Under the pieces are notes generated by a model that saw only the letters and a program-made list of their open reading frames with translations, made no database searches and was not told where the DNA came from. From an uncultured Parafilimonas sp. (GTDB lineage: Bacteria; Bacteroidota; Bacteroidia; Chitinophagales; Chitinophagaceae), in the NCBI GenBank assembly GCA_937892395.1, contig CALAGJ010000137.1, forward strand, positions 1 through 42,387: a stretch of DNA of 42,387 bases, in the 5' to 3' direction. Shown in pieces: positions 8,172 to 16,198 of the stretch (positions within the stretch are counted from its first letter, which is position 1; each line of letters opens with the position of its first letter). A program made the position numbers and the translations under genes.

Positions 8172-8639
8172 TTACTGTAAAGTAGCTTGTTGTTGTGCTG
8201 CTTGCTCGGCGCGTTGTTGTTGTGCTTGAGCAAATAAAGCATCAAAGTTAACAGGTGCTAACAATAATTGAGGGAAGCTACCACGATTGACTAAATCAGA
8301 AATGGCTTCACGAACGTATGGAAATAAAATGTTAGGACAGTATGCGCCAACTAACTGAGTCAGTTGCTCATCAGGTACACCAGCAATCAAAAAGATGCCT
8401 GCTTGTTTAACTTCAGCAACAAAAGCTGTTGCGCCTGCATTTTTGGCGGTCACAGTCACAGTCACAGAAACTTCGTAATGTGTTTCATCTAAACGTACAG
8501 TTTCAGTATTTAATTGCACGTCCATTTCTGGCTTCCATTCGCCTAAAAATACTTTGGAGTTTGGAACTTCAAAAGATAAATCTTTGACAAACAAACGCTC
8601 TAAGCCAAATTGTCCACCTTGATTTTGATTCTCGCTCAT
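8172..8639 (-). CDS. secB: SecB protein-export chaperone
   Basis: SecB is a cytosolic tetrameric chaperone that keeps presecretory proteins unfolded and hands them to SecA. The 155-aa length and sequence fit the family: the YVKDLSFE-type region appears as FVKDLSFEVPN at about 17-27, the CPNILFPYVRE signature at about 100-111, and a ribosome-proximal LLAPVNFDALF tail. The C-terminus is Gln-rich. It is the last gene of a rhodanese-grxC-secB cluster found in many Gammaproteobacteria, 28 bp after grxC. Confidence 0.97.
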   Translation of the reverse strand: MSENQNQGGQFGLERLFVKDLSFEVPNSKVFLGEWKPEMDVQLNTETVRLDETHYEVSVTVTVTAKNAGATAFVAEVKQAGIFLIAGVPDEQLTQLVGAYCPNILFPYVREAISDLVNRGSFPQLLLAPVNFDALFAQAQQQRAEQAAQQQATLQ

Positions 8640-8667
8640 AGTTATTTCCTAGTGTATAGTTTATGTT

Positions 8668-8925
8668 TTACTGGGCAAGTAAAGGGTCTAACGCGCCTTG
8701 CCGCTCTAACGCGTATAAATCATCACAACCACCAATGTGTTGGTCATTAATAAAAATCTGTGGCACAGTACGTTGTTTGGTGCGCTCAACTAATTGCATC
8801 CGTGTCGCATGGTCATTGCTAACATCAACTTCTTCATAAGCAATACCTTTGCGTTGTAAGAGTTGTTTTGCACGTACACAATAAGGACAAATGCGAGTGG
8901 TATAAATAACAACCTGTGCCATCAT
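8668..8925 (-). CDS. grxC: Glutaredoxin 3 (GrxC)
   Basis: This 85-aa dithiol glutaredoxin reduces disulfides and glutathionylated proteins using glutathione. It has the redox motif CPYC near residues 13-16, the cis-proline TVPQIFI segment and the glutathione-binding GGCDDL near 64-69. Two ATG codons are adjacent (8925 and 8922); an AGTGAG ribosome site favours the second by spacing. The upstream rhodanese gene ends 4 bp before, so the two are likely co-translated, with secB downstream. Confidence 0.95.
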   Translation of the reverse strand: MMAQVVIYTTRICPYCVRAKQLLQRKGIAYEEVDVSNDHATRMQLVERTKQRTVPQIFINDQHIGGCDDLYALERQGALDPLLAQ

Positions 8926-8929
8926 GTTC

Positions 8930-9343
8930 TCACTTTTTTACTAAAGGTAATGACAACGCCTTCCAGTTAGAGATGCCACCATCCAATTTAAATACATCAT
9001 TGAGTTGATGCTCTGTTTTGATTTGTTTGGCAGCAGCACCTGCTACTTGACCTAAATTACAGACAAATACAATCGGTCTATCTTTAGGAAAATGATTGTT
9101 TTTGTCATTTAATTTGGCATAAGGTATATTTTGACTGCCAGTAATGTGTCCCTTCTTAAACTCAGTGGGGTCACGTAAGTCAATAACAAGGGCATTTTGT
9201 TTATTTATCATCTGACTTAAGCCTTGAGGGCTGACATTTTGACCACCGCGTTTACTTTCAACAATAAAAAACGCAATCAACAGCCCTAAAAACGTACTGC
9301 TGAGTATGTAGTGATTCATTAAAAATTGAACAAAATGTTCCAT
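8930..9343 (-). CDS. Membrane-anchored rhodanese-like protein (YibN type)
   Basis: This 137-aa single-domain rhodanese has an N-terminal membrane anchor (about residues 12-28). The rhodanese fold begins at IDLRDPTEFKKGHITGSQNI. The putative active-site cysteine is in VCNLGQ (about residue 94) and the LDGGISNWK signature is near the C-terminus. The CNLGQV loop differs from the classical CxxGxR loop, so sulfurtransferase activity is not certain. First gene of the conserved yibN-grxC-secB cluster; its role there is not established. Confidence 0.88.
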   Translation of the reverse strand: MEHFVQFLMNHYILSSTFLGLLIAFFIVESKRGGQNVSPQGLSQMINKQNALVIDLRDPTEFKKGHITGSQNIPYAKLNDKNNHFPKDRPIVFVCNLGQVAGAAAKQIKTEHQLNDVFKLDGGISNWKALSLPLVKK

Positions 9344-9443
9344 TACATCTAGACCTCATAAAGGCAAATTAGTCTGCTAGATAACTAATTCACAGCATAA
9401 TCATAAAAACGGGGCGGAGTATAGCTTGCTTGCTAAATTGACT

Positions 9444-10448
9444 CTAGCTAGATTTACTTTCGGCCAACAAACGATGCAAACTTTCTAAGCGACGTTCAGA
9501 TATTTTACCATCAGCAACCGCTTGTTTAAGCGCACAGTCAGGTTCGCTTAAATGTTGACAGTTTCTAAAACGGCAATTGCCATAAAAATCTTTAAACTCA
9601 ACAAAACCTTGCTTGATTTGCTCTTCATCCAAATGCCAAATACCAAATTCACGAATACCAGGTGAATCAATTAAAGCACCACCATTTTCTAAGGCAAATA
9701 GGCGAGTAGTGGTGGTGGTATGTTGGCCTAATAAAGAATTTTCAGAAATAATATTCACCTTTTGTTGTGCATTGGGTAACAAGGCATTAATTAAGGAGCT
9801 TTTACCCACACCAGATTGGCCAACAAAAACGACATTATGATTGCCAATTCGTTGTTGTAATTCATGCAAATTGCCAAAACAAGACACTTCTATACTGTCA
9901 TAGCCTAAATGTTGATATTCGGCTAATAAGTCACGAAGTAATTGACCTTCTTCGTTATTTAGTAAATCTGATTTATTTAAGACTAACAAAGGTTTAATGC
10001 CAACCGTTTCACACGCCACTAAATAGCGGTCTAACAAACTGGCAGAAGGAACTGGAATTGGTGCAAAAACAATCAAAATTAGGGAGATATTAGCGGCAAC
10101 TGGCTTAATTTTTTGATAAGGATCAGGACGTGTGAGCAACGAAGTTCTGGGCAATAATGCAGTAATCACGCCAATTTGATTGGTGGTATCGGCTTGCCAA
10201 ACCACTAAATCGCCTGTCACTAACGCCTCTAGATTACTACGAATATGACAACGCCAAATTTGATTAACAAATTCGCCTTCTAATCCTTTTACTTCAATTT
10301 GACGGCCATAATGGGCAATAATTAATCCTTGTTGAGGAGGGCTTAAGTGACTGTCATCAATCACAGGTTCTTTAGCTTTAGCAATACGACGCGCATGTTG
10401 TTGATGAATACGTTTAGTTTGCTGCTCGCTTAAATGGCGTTTGCTCAT
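9444..10448 (-). CDS. rsgA: RsgA (YjeQ), small-ribosomal-subunit biogenesis GTPase
   Basis: RsgA is a circularly permuted GTPase that checks late 30S subunit maturation. An N-terminal OB fold (about 40-110) is followed by the permuted G motifs: G4 NKSD at 158-161, G1 GQSGVGKS at 210-217 and G3 DSPG at 261-264. A zinc knuckle follows with Cys292, Cys297, His299 and Cys305. The ATG at 10448 was preferred over an in-frame GTG two codons upstream. It is divergent from orn across a 91-bp gap, the usual arrangement in Pseudomonadales and relatives. Confidence 0.96.
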   Translation of the reverse strand: MSKRHLSEQQTKRIHQQHARRIAKAKEPVIDDSHLSPPQQGLIIAHYGRQIEVKGLEGEFVNQIWRCHIRSNLEALVTGDLVVWQADTTNQIGVITALLPRTSLLTRPDPYQKIKPVAANISLILIVFAPIPVPSASLLDRYLVACETVGIKPLLVLNKSDLLNNEEGQLLRDLLAEYQHLGYDSIEVSCFGNLHELQQRIGNHNVVFVGQSGVGKSSLINALLPNAQQKVNIISENSLLGQHTTTTTRLFALENGGALIDSPGIREFGIWHLDEEQIKQGFVEFKDFYGNCRFRNCQHLSEPDCALKQAVADGKISERRLESLHRLLAESKSS

Positions 10449-10539
10449 AGGCACTTTAAAACAACGAAATAAAAACGCCTATCATATATTTTTTCTGTAG
10501 AATAGTCATTTTTCTTGTGACTAATAAACTAGGACGAAA

Positions 10540-11091
10540 ATGGCTATTAACAAAGAAACCAATTTAATTTGGATTGATTTAGAAATGACTGGTTTAAACC
10601 CAGATACCGATCGTATTATTGAAATTGCCACCATTGTGACTGATGCAAATTTAAATATTTTGGCCGAAGGCCCCATGTTAGCCATTCATCAAAAAGATAT
10701 TGTGTTAAATGCAATGGATGAATGGAATACTCGTCAACATGGTCAATCTGGGTTAACTGAGCGTGTGCGCCGTAGCACGATTACTGAAGCTGAAGCGGAA
10801 GCACAAACCATTGAGTTTTTAAGCCGTTTTGTTGATGCCAAAAAATCGCCTATGTGTGGTAACTCCATTTGCCAAGATCGTCGTTTTTTATATCGTACTA
10901 TGCCCAAATTAGAAGCCTTTTTTCATTATCGTAATTTGGATGTTAGCACCGTTAAAGAGTTAGCTCGTCGTTGGCGTCCCGAAATTATGCAAGGATTTTC
11001 TAAACAAAGTAGCCATTTAGCGTTAAATGATATTCGTGATTCGATTGATGAGTTACGTTATTACCGTGAATATTTTTTTAGAGTGCAATAA
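10540..11091 (+). CDS. orn: Oligoribonuclease (Orn)
   Basis: Orn is a DEDDh-family 3'-5' exoribonuclease of 183 aa that degrades di- and oligoribonucleotides, including pGpG from cyclic-di-GMP turnover. The metal-binding residues are visible: Asp13 and Glu15 in WIDLEMTGL, Asp113 in the NSICQDRRF segment, and His159 with Asp164 in HLALND. An AGGA ribosome site lies close to the ATG. It is divergent from rsgA and ends at a strong hairpin. Confidence 0.97.
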   Translation: MAINKETNLIWIDLEMTGLNPDTDRIIEIATIVTDANLNILAEGPMLAIHQKDIVLNAMDEWNTRQHGQSGLTERVRRSTITEAEAEAQTIEFLSRFVDAKKSPMCGNSICQDRRFLYRTMPKLEAFFHYRNLDVSTVKELARRWRPEIMQGFSKQSSHLALNDIRDSIDELRYYREYFFRVQ

Positions 11092-11116
11092 ACTGTAACT
11101 GCGTAAGTCCTAAACT

Positions 11117-11145
11117 AAAGTCTGTTGAAAACGTCAACAGACTTT
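11117..11145. terminator. Bidirectional terminator between orn and yaiI
   Basis: A perfect 12-bp stem (11117-11128 and 11134-11145) with a 5-nt AAACG loop lies between the convergent genes. The right arm contains the stop codon and the last three codons of the yaiI-like gene, so that coding end doubles as the terminator stem. Confidence 0.8.
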
Positions 11146-11589
11146 AATATGCTTGCTTAAAAATCGATCTAATTGATTAGCAAAATTTTGCTTATCTTTC
11201 GCGCTATATCCCGCCGTATAACTTTGAATTTGGCCAGTCTCACGCAGCTCAGTCATTAAGTTACGCATGGTTAAACGGTTAGAAATAGTATCAGGTGTAT
11301 AAAATTCGCCACGCGGATTAAGTGCAAAAGCACCTTTGGCAACGACAGCAGCGGCTAAAGGCACATCTGCGGTAATTACTAAATCTTTGTTTTGCACTTG
11401 TTCGGCAATCCAATTATCTGCAACATCAAAGCCAGATGGGACTTGTACAGAGCGAATCACTTGCGAGGCAGGGACACGAATATGTTGATTGGCGACCAAA
11501 GTGAGTGACACTTTGAGTCGTTCAGCCGCTTTAAATAAAATTTCTTTAACAACAACGGGGCAGGCATCGGCATCAACCCAAATTTGCAT
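11134..11589 (-). CDS. yaiI: YaiI/YqxD family protein (UPF0178)
   Basis: This 151-aa cytosolic protein of the UPF0178 (DUF188) family resembles PIN-like nucleases in fold but has no proven biochemical role. The signature start IWVDADACPVVVKEI, the IVTADVPLA-like segment VITADVPLAAAVVAKGA, and the GEFYTPDTI and NRL motifs are present. The start was set at 11589, where the ATG shares one base with the stop codon of yigB (TAATG); a longer frame exists upstream but overlaps yigB. It is the last gene of the lptM-lysA-dapF-xerC-yigB unit. Confidence 0.9.
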   Translation of the reverse strand: MQIWVDADACPVVVKEILFKAAERLKVSLTLVANQHIRVPASQVIRSVQVPSGFDVADNWIAEQVQNKDLVITADVPLAAAVVAKGAFALNPRGEFYTPDTISNRLTMRNLMTELRETGQIQSYTAGYSAKDKQNFANQLDRFLSKHIKVC

Positions 11590-12296
11590 TAGGCGTTTTC
11601 CTTTACTTGACAAAGTTTAGCAATGGCATCAGGTAAGTCTTCAAAATTATTGACGGTTGCATCAGGTTTACAGGCTAACGGCCAAGCATGATTCATCCAG
11701 TTTACCCAAATGGTTTTCATGCCTACATCTTTAGCCGCTTGAATATCTTGTACAGGATGATCGCCAATATGAATGGCTTCATGTGCACTCACTTTTATTG
11801 CTTGTAAAGCATATTGAAACATGGCTGGATGCGGTTTAGCAAAGCCAACCCCCGCAGCAGAAAAGTGATTTTTGAACAAATGGCCAATGCCAACTTTATG
11901 GACATCAGCATTACCATTACTTAAAGCAATTAGTGGATATTGATCGGCAAGTTCTTCGAGTGTTTCAAGCACATAAGGGAAATATTGGACAATATTGCGC
12001 TCGCGTTGAAATACTTCATAAGCTTTTTTGACGATAGCATTTACATCACCTGTCACGTGACCATCTAAAACTTGACGTAAAGTGGTTAAACGTAGTTGGG
12101 TTAAATCGTGGCTAATATCGGGGCGTTCACTACTAATTTTGTCTTTATACTGTTCAAACTGAACAGTGGTGACTTTAAAACGCAATTCGGGATGATTTTG
12201 ATAAATCCATTCCATCATTGCATTTTCGGCACGAGCAATAATAGGGTCAACAGACCATAAGGTATTGTCTAAATCAAATGTCAGAAGTTTTATCAT
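11589..12296 (-). CDS. yigB: HAD-family phosphatase, YigB-like
   Basis: This 235-aa haloacid dehalogenase-type phosphatase resembles YigB, which in E. coli hydrolyses FMN and related sugar phosphates. Motif I is DLDNTLW (nucleophile Asp8, Asp10), motif II LSNGN near 122-126, the motif III lysine is in FAKPHP near 153-158, and motif IV is HIGDHPVQD near 176-184. The insertion at 20-95 is a helical cap. It follows xerC with a one-base stop/start overlap and precedes yaiI the same way. The conserved dapF-xerC-yigB order supports the name; substrate preference is inferred. Confidence 0.9.
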   Translation of the reverse strand: MIKLLTFDLDNTLWSVDPIIARAENAMMEWIYQNHPELRFKVTTVQFEQYKDKISSERPDISHDLTQLRLTTLRQVLDGHVTGDVNAIVKKAYEVFQRERNIVQYFPYVLETLEELADQYPLIALSNGNADVHKVGIGHLFKNHFSAAGVGFAKPHPAMFQYALQAIKVSAHEAIHIGDHPVQDIQAAKDVGMKTIWVNWMNHAWPLACKPDATVNNFEDLPDAIAKLCQVKENA

Positions 12297-13216
12297 TATT
12301 TTTTCGCTCTTGGATGGCTTTGATCATAAACCTGCGCAAGATGCTGATAATCCAAATGAGTATAAATTTGGGTAGTGCTAATACTCGCGTGACCCAATAA
12401 CTCCTGTACAGCGCGTAAGTCTTGACTAGATTCTAGCAGATGTGAGGCAAAACAGTGTCTTAATAAATGCGGATGGAGATGTTGTGGAATACCAACCCGT
12501 TGCGCTTGATAGGCAAGGGCTTGTTGAATGCCACGTTCGGTAAAACGTCCACCACGTTCATTTAAAAATATATGGTTGCCTGTTTCTGCTTTAATAAAAT
12601 CACTGCGAATTTTGAGCCAATCTTTAATAGCACTTATTGCTTTACGTCCTACAGGTAACACACGCGTTTTTTTGCCTTTACCTATAACAGTAATCAATGC
12701 TGAGCTTAAATCAATATCATTTAATAAACAATTGCTTAGCTCAGAAACACGCAAGCCACTGGAGTATAACAATTCCATAATCGCTTTGTCACGCAGCCAT
12801 AGTTTTGCTGCATGAGGAGTATCTGGTGCAGGGGCATCTAAGAGCTGATTGACAAGGTCAACATCCATAACCTTAGGTAATTCACGATGTTGACGTTTGA
12901 TCTTAAAGGCTTTTGCAGGGTTATAACTCAGTCGATGTTGTTGCACTAACCAGTCATAAAATCCACGAATGGCCGATAACATCCGCTGCACACTAATTGG
13001 TAACAAACTGTTAGTAGACAATAAAGGCCCAATAAAACGCGTTAAGCGATCGTTGTCTAACTCTGCCCAATCATGGCAATTTTCGCGAGTCAAAAACTGG
13101 GCAAGCTTGTTTAGGTCACGTTGGTAAGCGGCTAAGGTGTGGTCTGAGGCATAACGCTGACTACTTAAGATGTCGAGCCAGTTGTCTATATCTTGTTGTA
13201 GCTGCGTTAAAGGCAT
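12296..13216 (-). CDS. xerC: Tyrosine recombinase XerC
   Basis: XerC acts with XerD at dif to resolve chromosome dimers. The protein has an N-terminal SAM-like core-binding domain (about 1-95) and a catalytic domain with the full active site: Arg156 (SGLRVSEL), Lys180 (GKGKK), His250 and Arg253 (HLLR), His276 (GHAS) and Tyr285 (IYTHLD). The ATG at 13216, one base after the dapF stop and preceded by GGA, gives 306 aa; an ATG at 13231 would overlap dapF. The dapF-xerC-yigB neighbourhood separates it from XerD and from integrases. Confidence 0.95.
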   Translation of the reverse strand: MPLTQLQQDIDNWLDILSSQRYASDHTLAAYQRDLNKLAQFLTRENCHDWAELDNDRLTRFIGPLLSTNSLLPISVQRMLSAIRGFYDWLVQQHRLSYNPAKAFKIKRQHRELPKVMDVDLVNQLLDAPAPDTPHAAKLWLRDKAIMELLYSSGLRVSELSNCLLNDIDLSSALITVIGKGKKTRVLPVGRKAISAIKDWLKIRSDFIKAETGNHIFLNERGGRFTERGIQQALAYQAQRVGIPQHLHPHLLRHCFASHLLESSQDLRAVQELLGHASISTTQIYTHLDYQHLAQVYDQSHPRAKK

Positions 13217-13217
13217 C

Positions 13218-14060
13218 TTAGTTCCACTCATACATGCGTAATATGCCATCAAACACGCGGGCAGTAGGGCCAGTCATCCATACGGGATGGCCTTCGCCTT
13301 GCCAACGAATGTCTAATTCACCGCCACGCAACTGAACACGCACACGCTCATCTAATAAACCTTGTTGGATACCTGCAACAACCGCCGCACATGTGCCAGT
13401 TCCGCAAGCTAAGGTTTCACCAGCACCGCGTTCAAACACCCGTAAACGAGCATTTTGGCGATCAATAATTTGAAAGAAGCCAACATTCACACGTTCAGGA
13501 AAACGAGGATGGCTTTCGATAATCCGTCCCCATTCACGCACAGGTGCGGTATTAACATTATCAACCAAAATCACTGCATGGGGATTACCCATGCTAACGG
13601 CGCTAATAATGACGTCTTGTTCACCTACTTGTAATGGGTAGGTTAAAGCACGTTGATCGGCAATAAACGGAATTTCTGCAGGTTCTAGGCGAGGAATACC
13701 CATATTAACCCGCACCCAACCATTTGCGGTGATGTTTAATTCAATAATGCCGCTGGCGGTTTCAACAATTAATTTGTTTTTGCGGCTGAGTTTGCGATCA
13801 CGGACAAAGCGGGCAAAACAGCGCGCACCGTTGCCACATTGTTGTACTTCTGAGCCATCTGCATTAAAAATGCGATATCTAAAGTCAACATCAGGGCGAG
13901 TGGGGGCTTCAACCAATAATAGTTGGTCAAAACCTACTCCAAAATGGCGATCGGCAATTTGTTTGATTTGATGTGGCTCTAAATGTGCGCGCTGCGTAAT
14001 ACAATCGATGACAACAAAATCATTGCCGAGGCCATGCATCTTGGTAAATTCCAGACGCAT
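13218..14060 (-). CDS. dapF: Diaminopimelate epimerase (DapF)
   Basis: DapF interconverts LL- and meso-diaminopimelate, feeding both lysine and peptidoglycan synthesis. The two catalytic cysteines are present: Cys75 in QQCGNGARC and Cys219 in ACGTGTC. The MHGLGNDFVVID start signature is also present. The ATG at 14060 has GGAGAG six bases upstream and gives 280 aa; a TTG four codons upstream is less likely. It lies between lysA, the next pathway enzyme, and xerC. Confidence 0.97.
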   Translation of the reverse strand: MRLEFTKMHGLGNDFVVIDCITQRAHLEPHQIKQIADRHFGVGFDQLLLVEAPTRPDVDFRYRIFNADGSEVQQCGNGARCFARFVRDRKLSRKNKLIVETASGIIELNITANGWVRVNMGIPRLEPAEIPFIADQRALTYPLQVGEQDVIISAVSMGNPHAVILVDNVNTAPVREWGRIIESHPRFPERVNVGFFQIIDRQNARLRVFERGAGETLACGTGTCAAVVAGIQQGLLDERVRVQLRGGELDIRWQGEGHPVWMTGPTARVFDGILRMYEWN

Positions 14061-14193
14061 ATTGCTCTCCAATTTCTACAACTTAGGTATTTATTGCTCA
14101 CTATCTCTAATAGAAGACACCCTCTCTTGTGGGAAAGGGCTGGAGTGAGTAAATAAAACGCCTAAGTCTTGATTATTCTAAAAAACTTTAAGC

Positions 14194-15441
14194 TTAAGGT
14201 AGCACAGATTCGAGCGCAAATAACTCATTAATTGTTTCACGACGACGAATTAAATAGGCTTGTTCGCCATCAACCATCACTTCGGCTGCACGACCACGGG
14301 TGTTGTAGTTGGAACTCATGACAAAACCATAAGCACCTGCACCACAAACGGCTAATAAATCGCCTGCATTAATCGCTAAATCACGGTCTTTCCCCAAAAA
14401 GTCACCTGTTTCGCACACTGCACCAACGATGTCATACACCTTGTTTTCGGTGTTTGGGTTAATTTGTACAGGAATAATATCCATCCATGAGCCATATAAT
14501 GACGGACGAATTAAGTCGTTCATGGCGGCATCAATAATGGCAAAGTTTTTGTGAGCAGTGGGCTTTAAAAACTCAACTTGTGTGACCAAAATGCCTGCAT
14601 TAGCGGCAATGGCTCTGCCTGGTTCTAAATAAACAGTTAAATTGCGGCCTGCTAATTTAGGTAATAAAGCTTGAGCATATTCGGCAGGGCTGGGTGGTGT
14701 TTCATCACGATAACGTACCCCTAAACCACCGCCAATATCCAAATGTTCGATATGAATATCGTGAGTGGCTAAAGTGTCGATCATCGCCAATACGCGATCT
14801 AAAGCATCGGCAAATGGCGTTGTTGTGGTTAGTTGAGAACCAATATGACAATCAATACCAATAACCTCTAAGCCTTCTAATTGTGCGGCCTCTAAATACA
14901 CACCCAAGGCATCTTCAATGGCAATGCCAAATTTATTTTCTTTTAAACCTGTTGAAATATAAGGATGGGTTTGGGCATCAACATCAGGATTAACACGTAA
15001 AGAAATACGTGCTTTTTTGTTTAAACGCACTGCAACGGCATTAATCCGATGAATTTCGGCCGCAGATTCGACATTAAAACAAGCAATACCGACATTCAAT
15101 GCTGTTTCGATTTCGGCTTCTTGTTTGCCTAAACCCGAAAAAACAACTTTGCTTGCGTCACCACCAGCCGCTAAAACGCGGGCTAATTCACCACCAGATA
15201 CGATGTCAAAACCTGCGCCTAAGCGTGCCAAAACATTGAGTACGGCTAGGTTGGAGTTAGCTTTAACGGCATAACACACTTGATGGGGCACAGTGGCAAA
15301 TGCTTCATCAAAAGCATGGTAATGATTTTCTAAGGCAGCGCGTGAATAAATATACAACGGTGTGCCAAATTGTTGGGCTAATTGATTTACAGCAACTTGT
15401 TCGGCATATAAATGGCCGTCACGATAACTAAAAACTGACAT
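14194..15441 (-). CDS. lysA: Diaminopimelate decarboxylase (LysA)
   Basis: LysA is a PLP enzyme that decarboxylates meso-diaminopimelate to L-lysine. It is a fold-type III barrel plus beta domain of 415 aa. PLP-lysine is Lys60 in YAVKANSN; HIGSQ at 199-203, the GGGLG phosphate loop at 237-241, EPGR at 273-276 and CETGD at 343-347 (Cys343 at the dimer active site) are present. It sits 14 bp downstream of lptM and 133 bp upstream of dapF, the standard order in Pseudomonas and relatives. Confidence 0.97.
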   Translation of the reverse strand: MSVFSYRDGHLYAEQVAVNQLAQQFGTPLYIYSRAALENHYHAFDEAFATVPHQVCYAVKANSNLAVLNVLARLGAGFDIVSGGELARVLAAGGDASKVVFSGLGKQEAEIETALNVGIACFNVESAAEIHRINAVAVRLNKKARISLRVNPDVDAQTHPYISTGLKENKFGIAIEDALGVYLEAAQLEGLEVIGIDCHIGSQLTTTTPFADALDRVLAMIDTLATHDIHIEHLDIGGGLGVRYRDETPPSPAEYAQALLPKLAGRNLTVYLEPGRAIAANAGILVTQVEFLKPTAHKNFAIIDAAMNDLIRPSLYGSWMDIIPVQINPNTENKVYDIVGAVCETGDFLGKDRDLAINAGDLLAVCGAGAYGFVMSSNYNTRGRAAEVMVDGEQAYLIRRRETINELFALESVLP

Positions 15442-15455
15442 GTTTAGATAAACTC

Positions 15456-15572
15456 TTAAGATTGGGAATGAGGAGAAGTCGTGGGTGGTTTTTTCTCAGG
15501 TAGGTACAAAGCCCCTTTTTGACCACAAGCGACTAAAAGGCACAAACTCAAACACAAAGCGAATAGGCGCAT
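15456..15572 (-). CDS. lptM: LptM (LppL/YifL) small lipoprotein
   Basis: This 38-aa lipoprotein gene is short and easily missed. The translation starts MRLFALCLSLCLLVACGQKG, with a hydrophobic signal, the lipobox LVAC and Cys16 as lipidation site. The conserved GQKGALYLP that follows matches the LptM family (E. coli CGLKGPLYFP). In E. coli LptM is known to help LptD mature in the LPS translocon. The tail is Pro/Ser/Thr-rich. Position directly upstream of lysA is the usual one (lppL-lysA-dapF). Confidence 0.88.
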   Translation of the reverse strand: MRLFALCLSLCLLVACGQKGALYLPEKKPPTTSPHSQS

Positions 15573-15665
15573 AATAAAAAAAGTGGTATCAACAATAAGA
15601 TACGCTATGCTAACGGAATCATTCTGATAATAAAACTAGCTAGATAAAAATAGGAGCAAGACACC

Positions 15666-16097
15666 ATGAGCGAAGCCGTTAATATTACCGCTTTAGAGAT
15701 TAAACATCGTCAGAGTAATGAGCAAAATCTTAGCATGATTGAGGAAACACCTACCCAATTTGCCAATTTTGCCGAATTTTATCCGTTTTATTTGAGCCAA
15801 CATGAAAACCAAGTCTGTCGGCGTTTGCATTTTGTTGGCAGTACATTAGGTTTAGTGGGTTTAACCGCGAGTGTGATTACGGGCAAAAAGCGTTATATAG
15901 CGGCAGGAATTGTTGCGGGTTATGGTTGTGCGTGGGTTGGGCATTTCTTTTTTGAAAAAAATAAGCCAGCAACGTTTACATATCCTGTATATAGTTTTAT
16001 GGGTGATTGGGTGATGTATGCGCAAAGCTTAGGCATCGCACCGCGATTAGCACGTTTTGTGAAGTCAAAAGAGCTGCAAGCGATTTTGAGTGAATAA
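15666..16097 (+). CDS. DUF962 / Mpo1-like membrane protein
   Basis: This 143-aa protein carries a DUF962 (Mpo1/YGL010w-like) domain from about residue 35 to 120. The conserved FYLSQHENQVCRRLHFVG and GHFFFEKNKPAT motifs contain the histidines that in yeast Mpo1 bind iron for alpha-oxidation of 2-hydroxy fatty acids. Two hydrophobic segments lie between them. AGGAG is 9 nt upstream of the ATG. It is divergent from lptM. A lipid-oxidising role would suit the neighbouring fatty-acid genes, but bacterial members are uncharacterised. Confidence 0.8.
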   Translation: MSEAVNITALEIKHRQSNEQNLSMIEETPTQFANFAEFYPFYLSQHENQVCRRLHFVGSTLGLVGLTASVITGKKRYIAAGIVAGYGCAWVGHFFFEKNKPATFTYPVYSFMGDWVMYAQSLGIAPRLARFVKSKELQAILSE

Positions 16098-16162
16098 ATA
16101 AGTGATAACTGCCTAAGCGAAGAGAAGATATGTTGACAGGCAAGATTGAACTATAAGTGAGT

Positions 16163-16198
16163 AAAGTCCCCTTTTTATAAAAGGGGACTTTCTTTTTT
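16163..16198. terminator. Strong intrinsic terminator
   Basis: A perfect 13-bp stem (16163-16175 and 16179-16191) with a 3-nt loop is followed by a T-rich tract to 16198. It ends the DUF962 gene. The T-tract runs into the stop codon of the convergent MaoC gene, and the matching A-rich flank lets it act in both directions. Confidence 0.9.

Noticed and set aside
12296..13216. Tyrosine recombinase as a phage or island integrase
   Set aside because: Position between dapF and yigB, size and motif spacing identify XerC; no tRNA or att repeats flank it.
14118..14148. CCCTCTC...GGG-type stretch between dapF and lysA, resembling a REP remnant
   Set aside because: Arms are imperfect and there is no second copy in the window.
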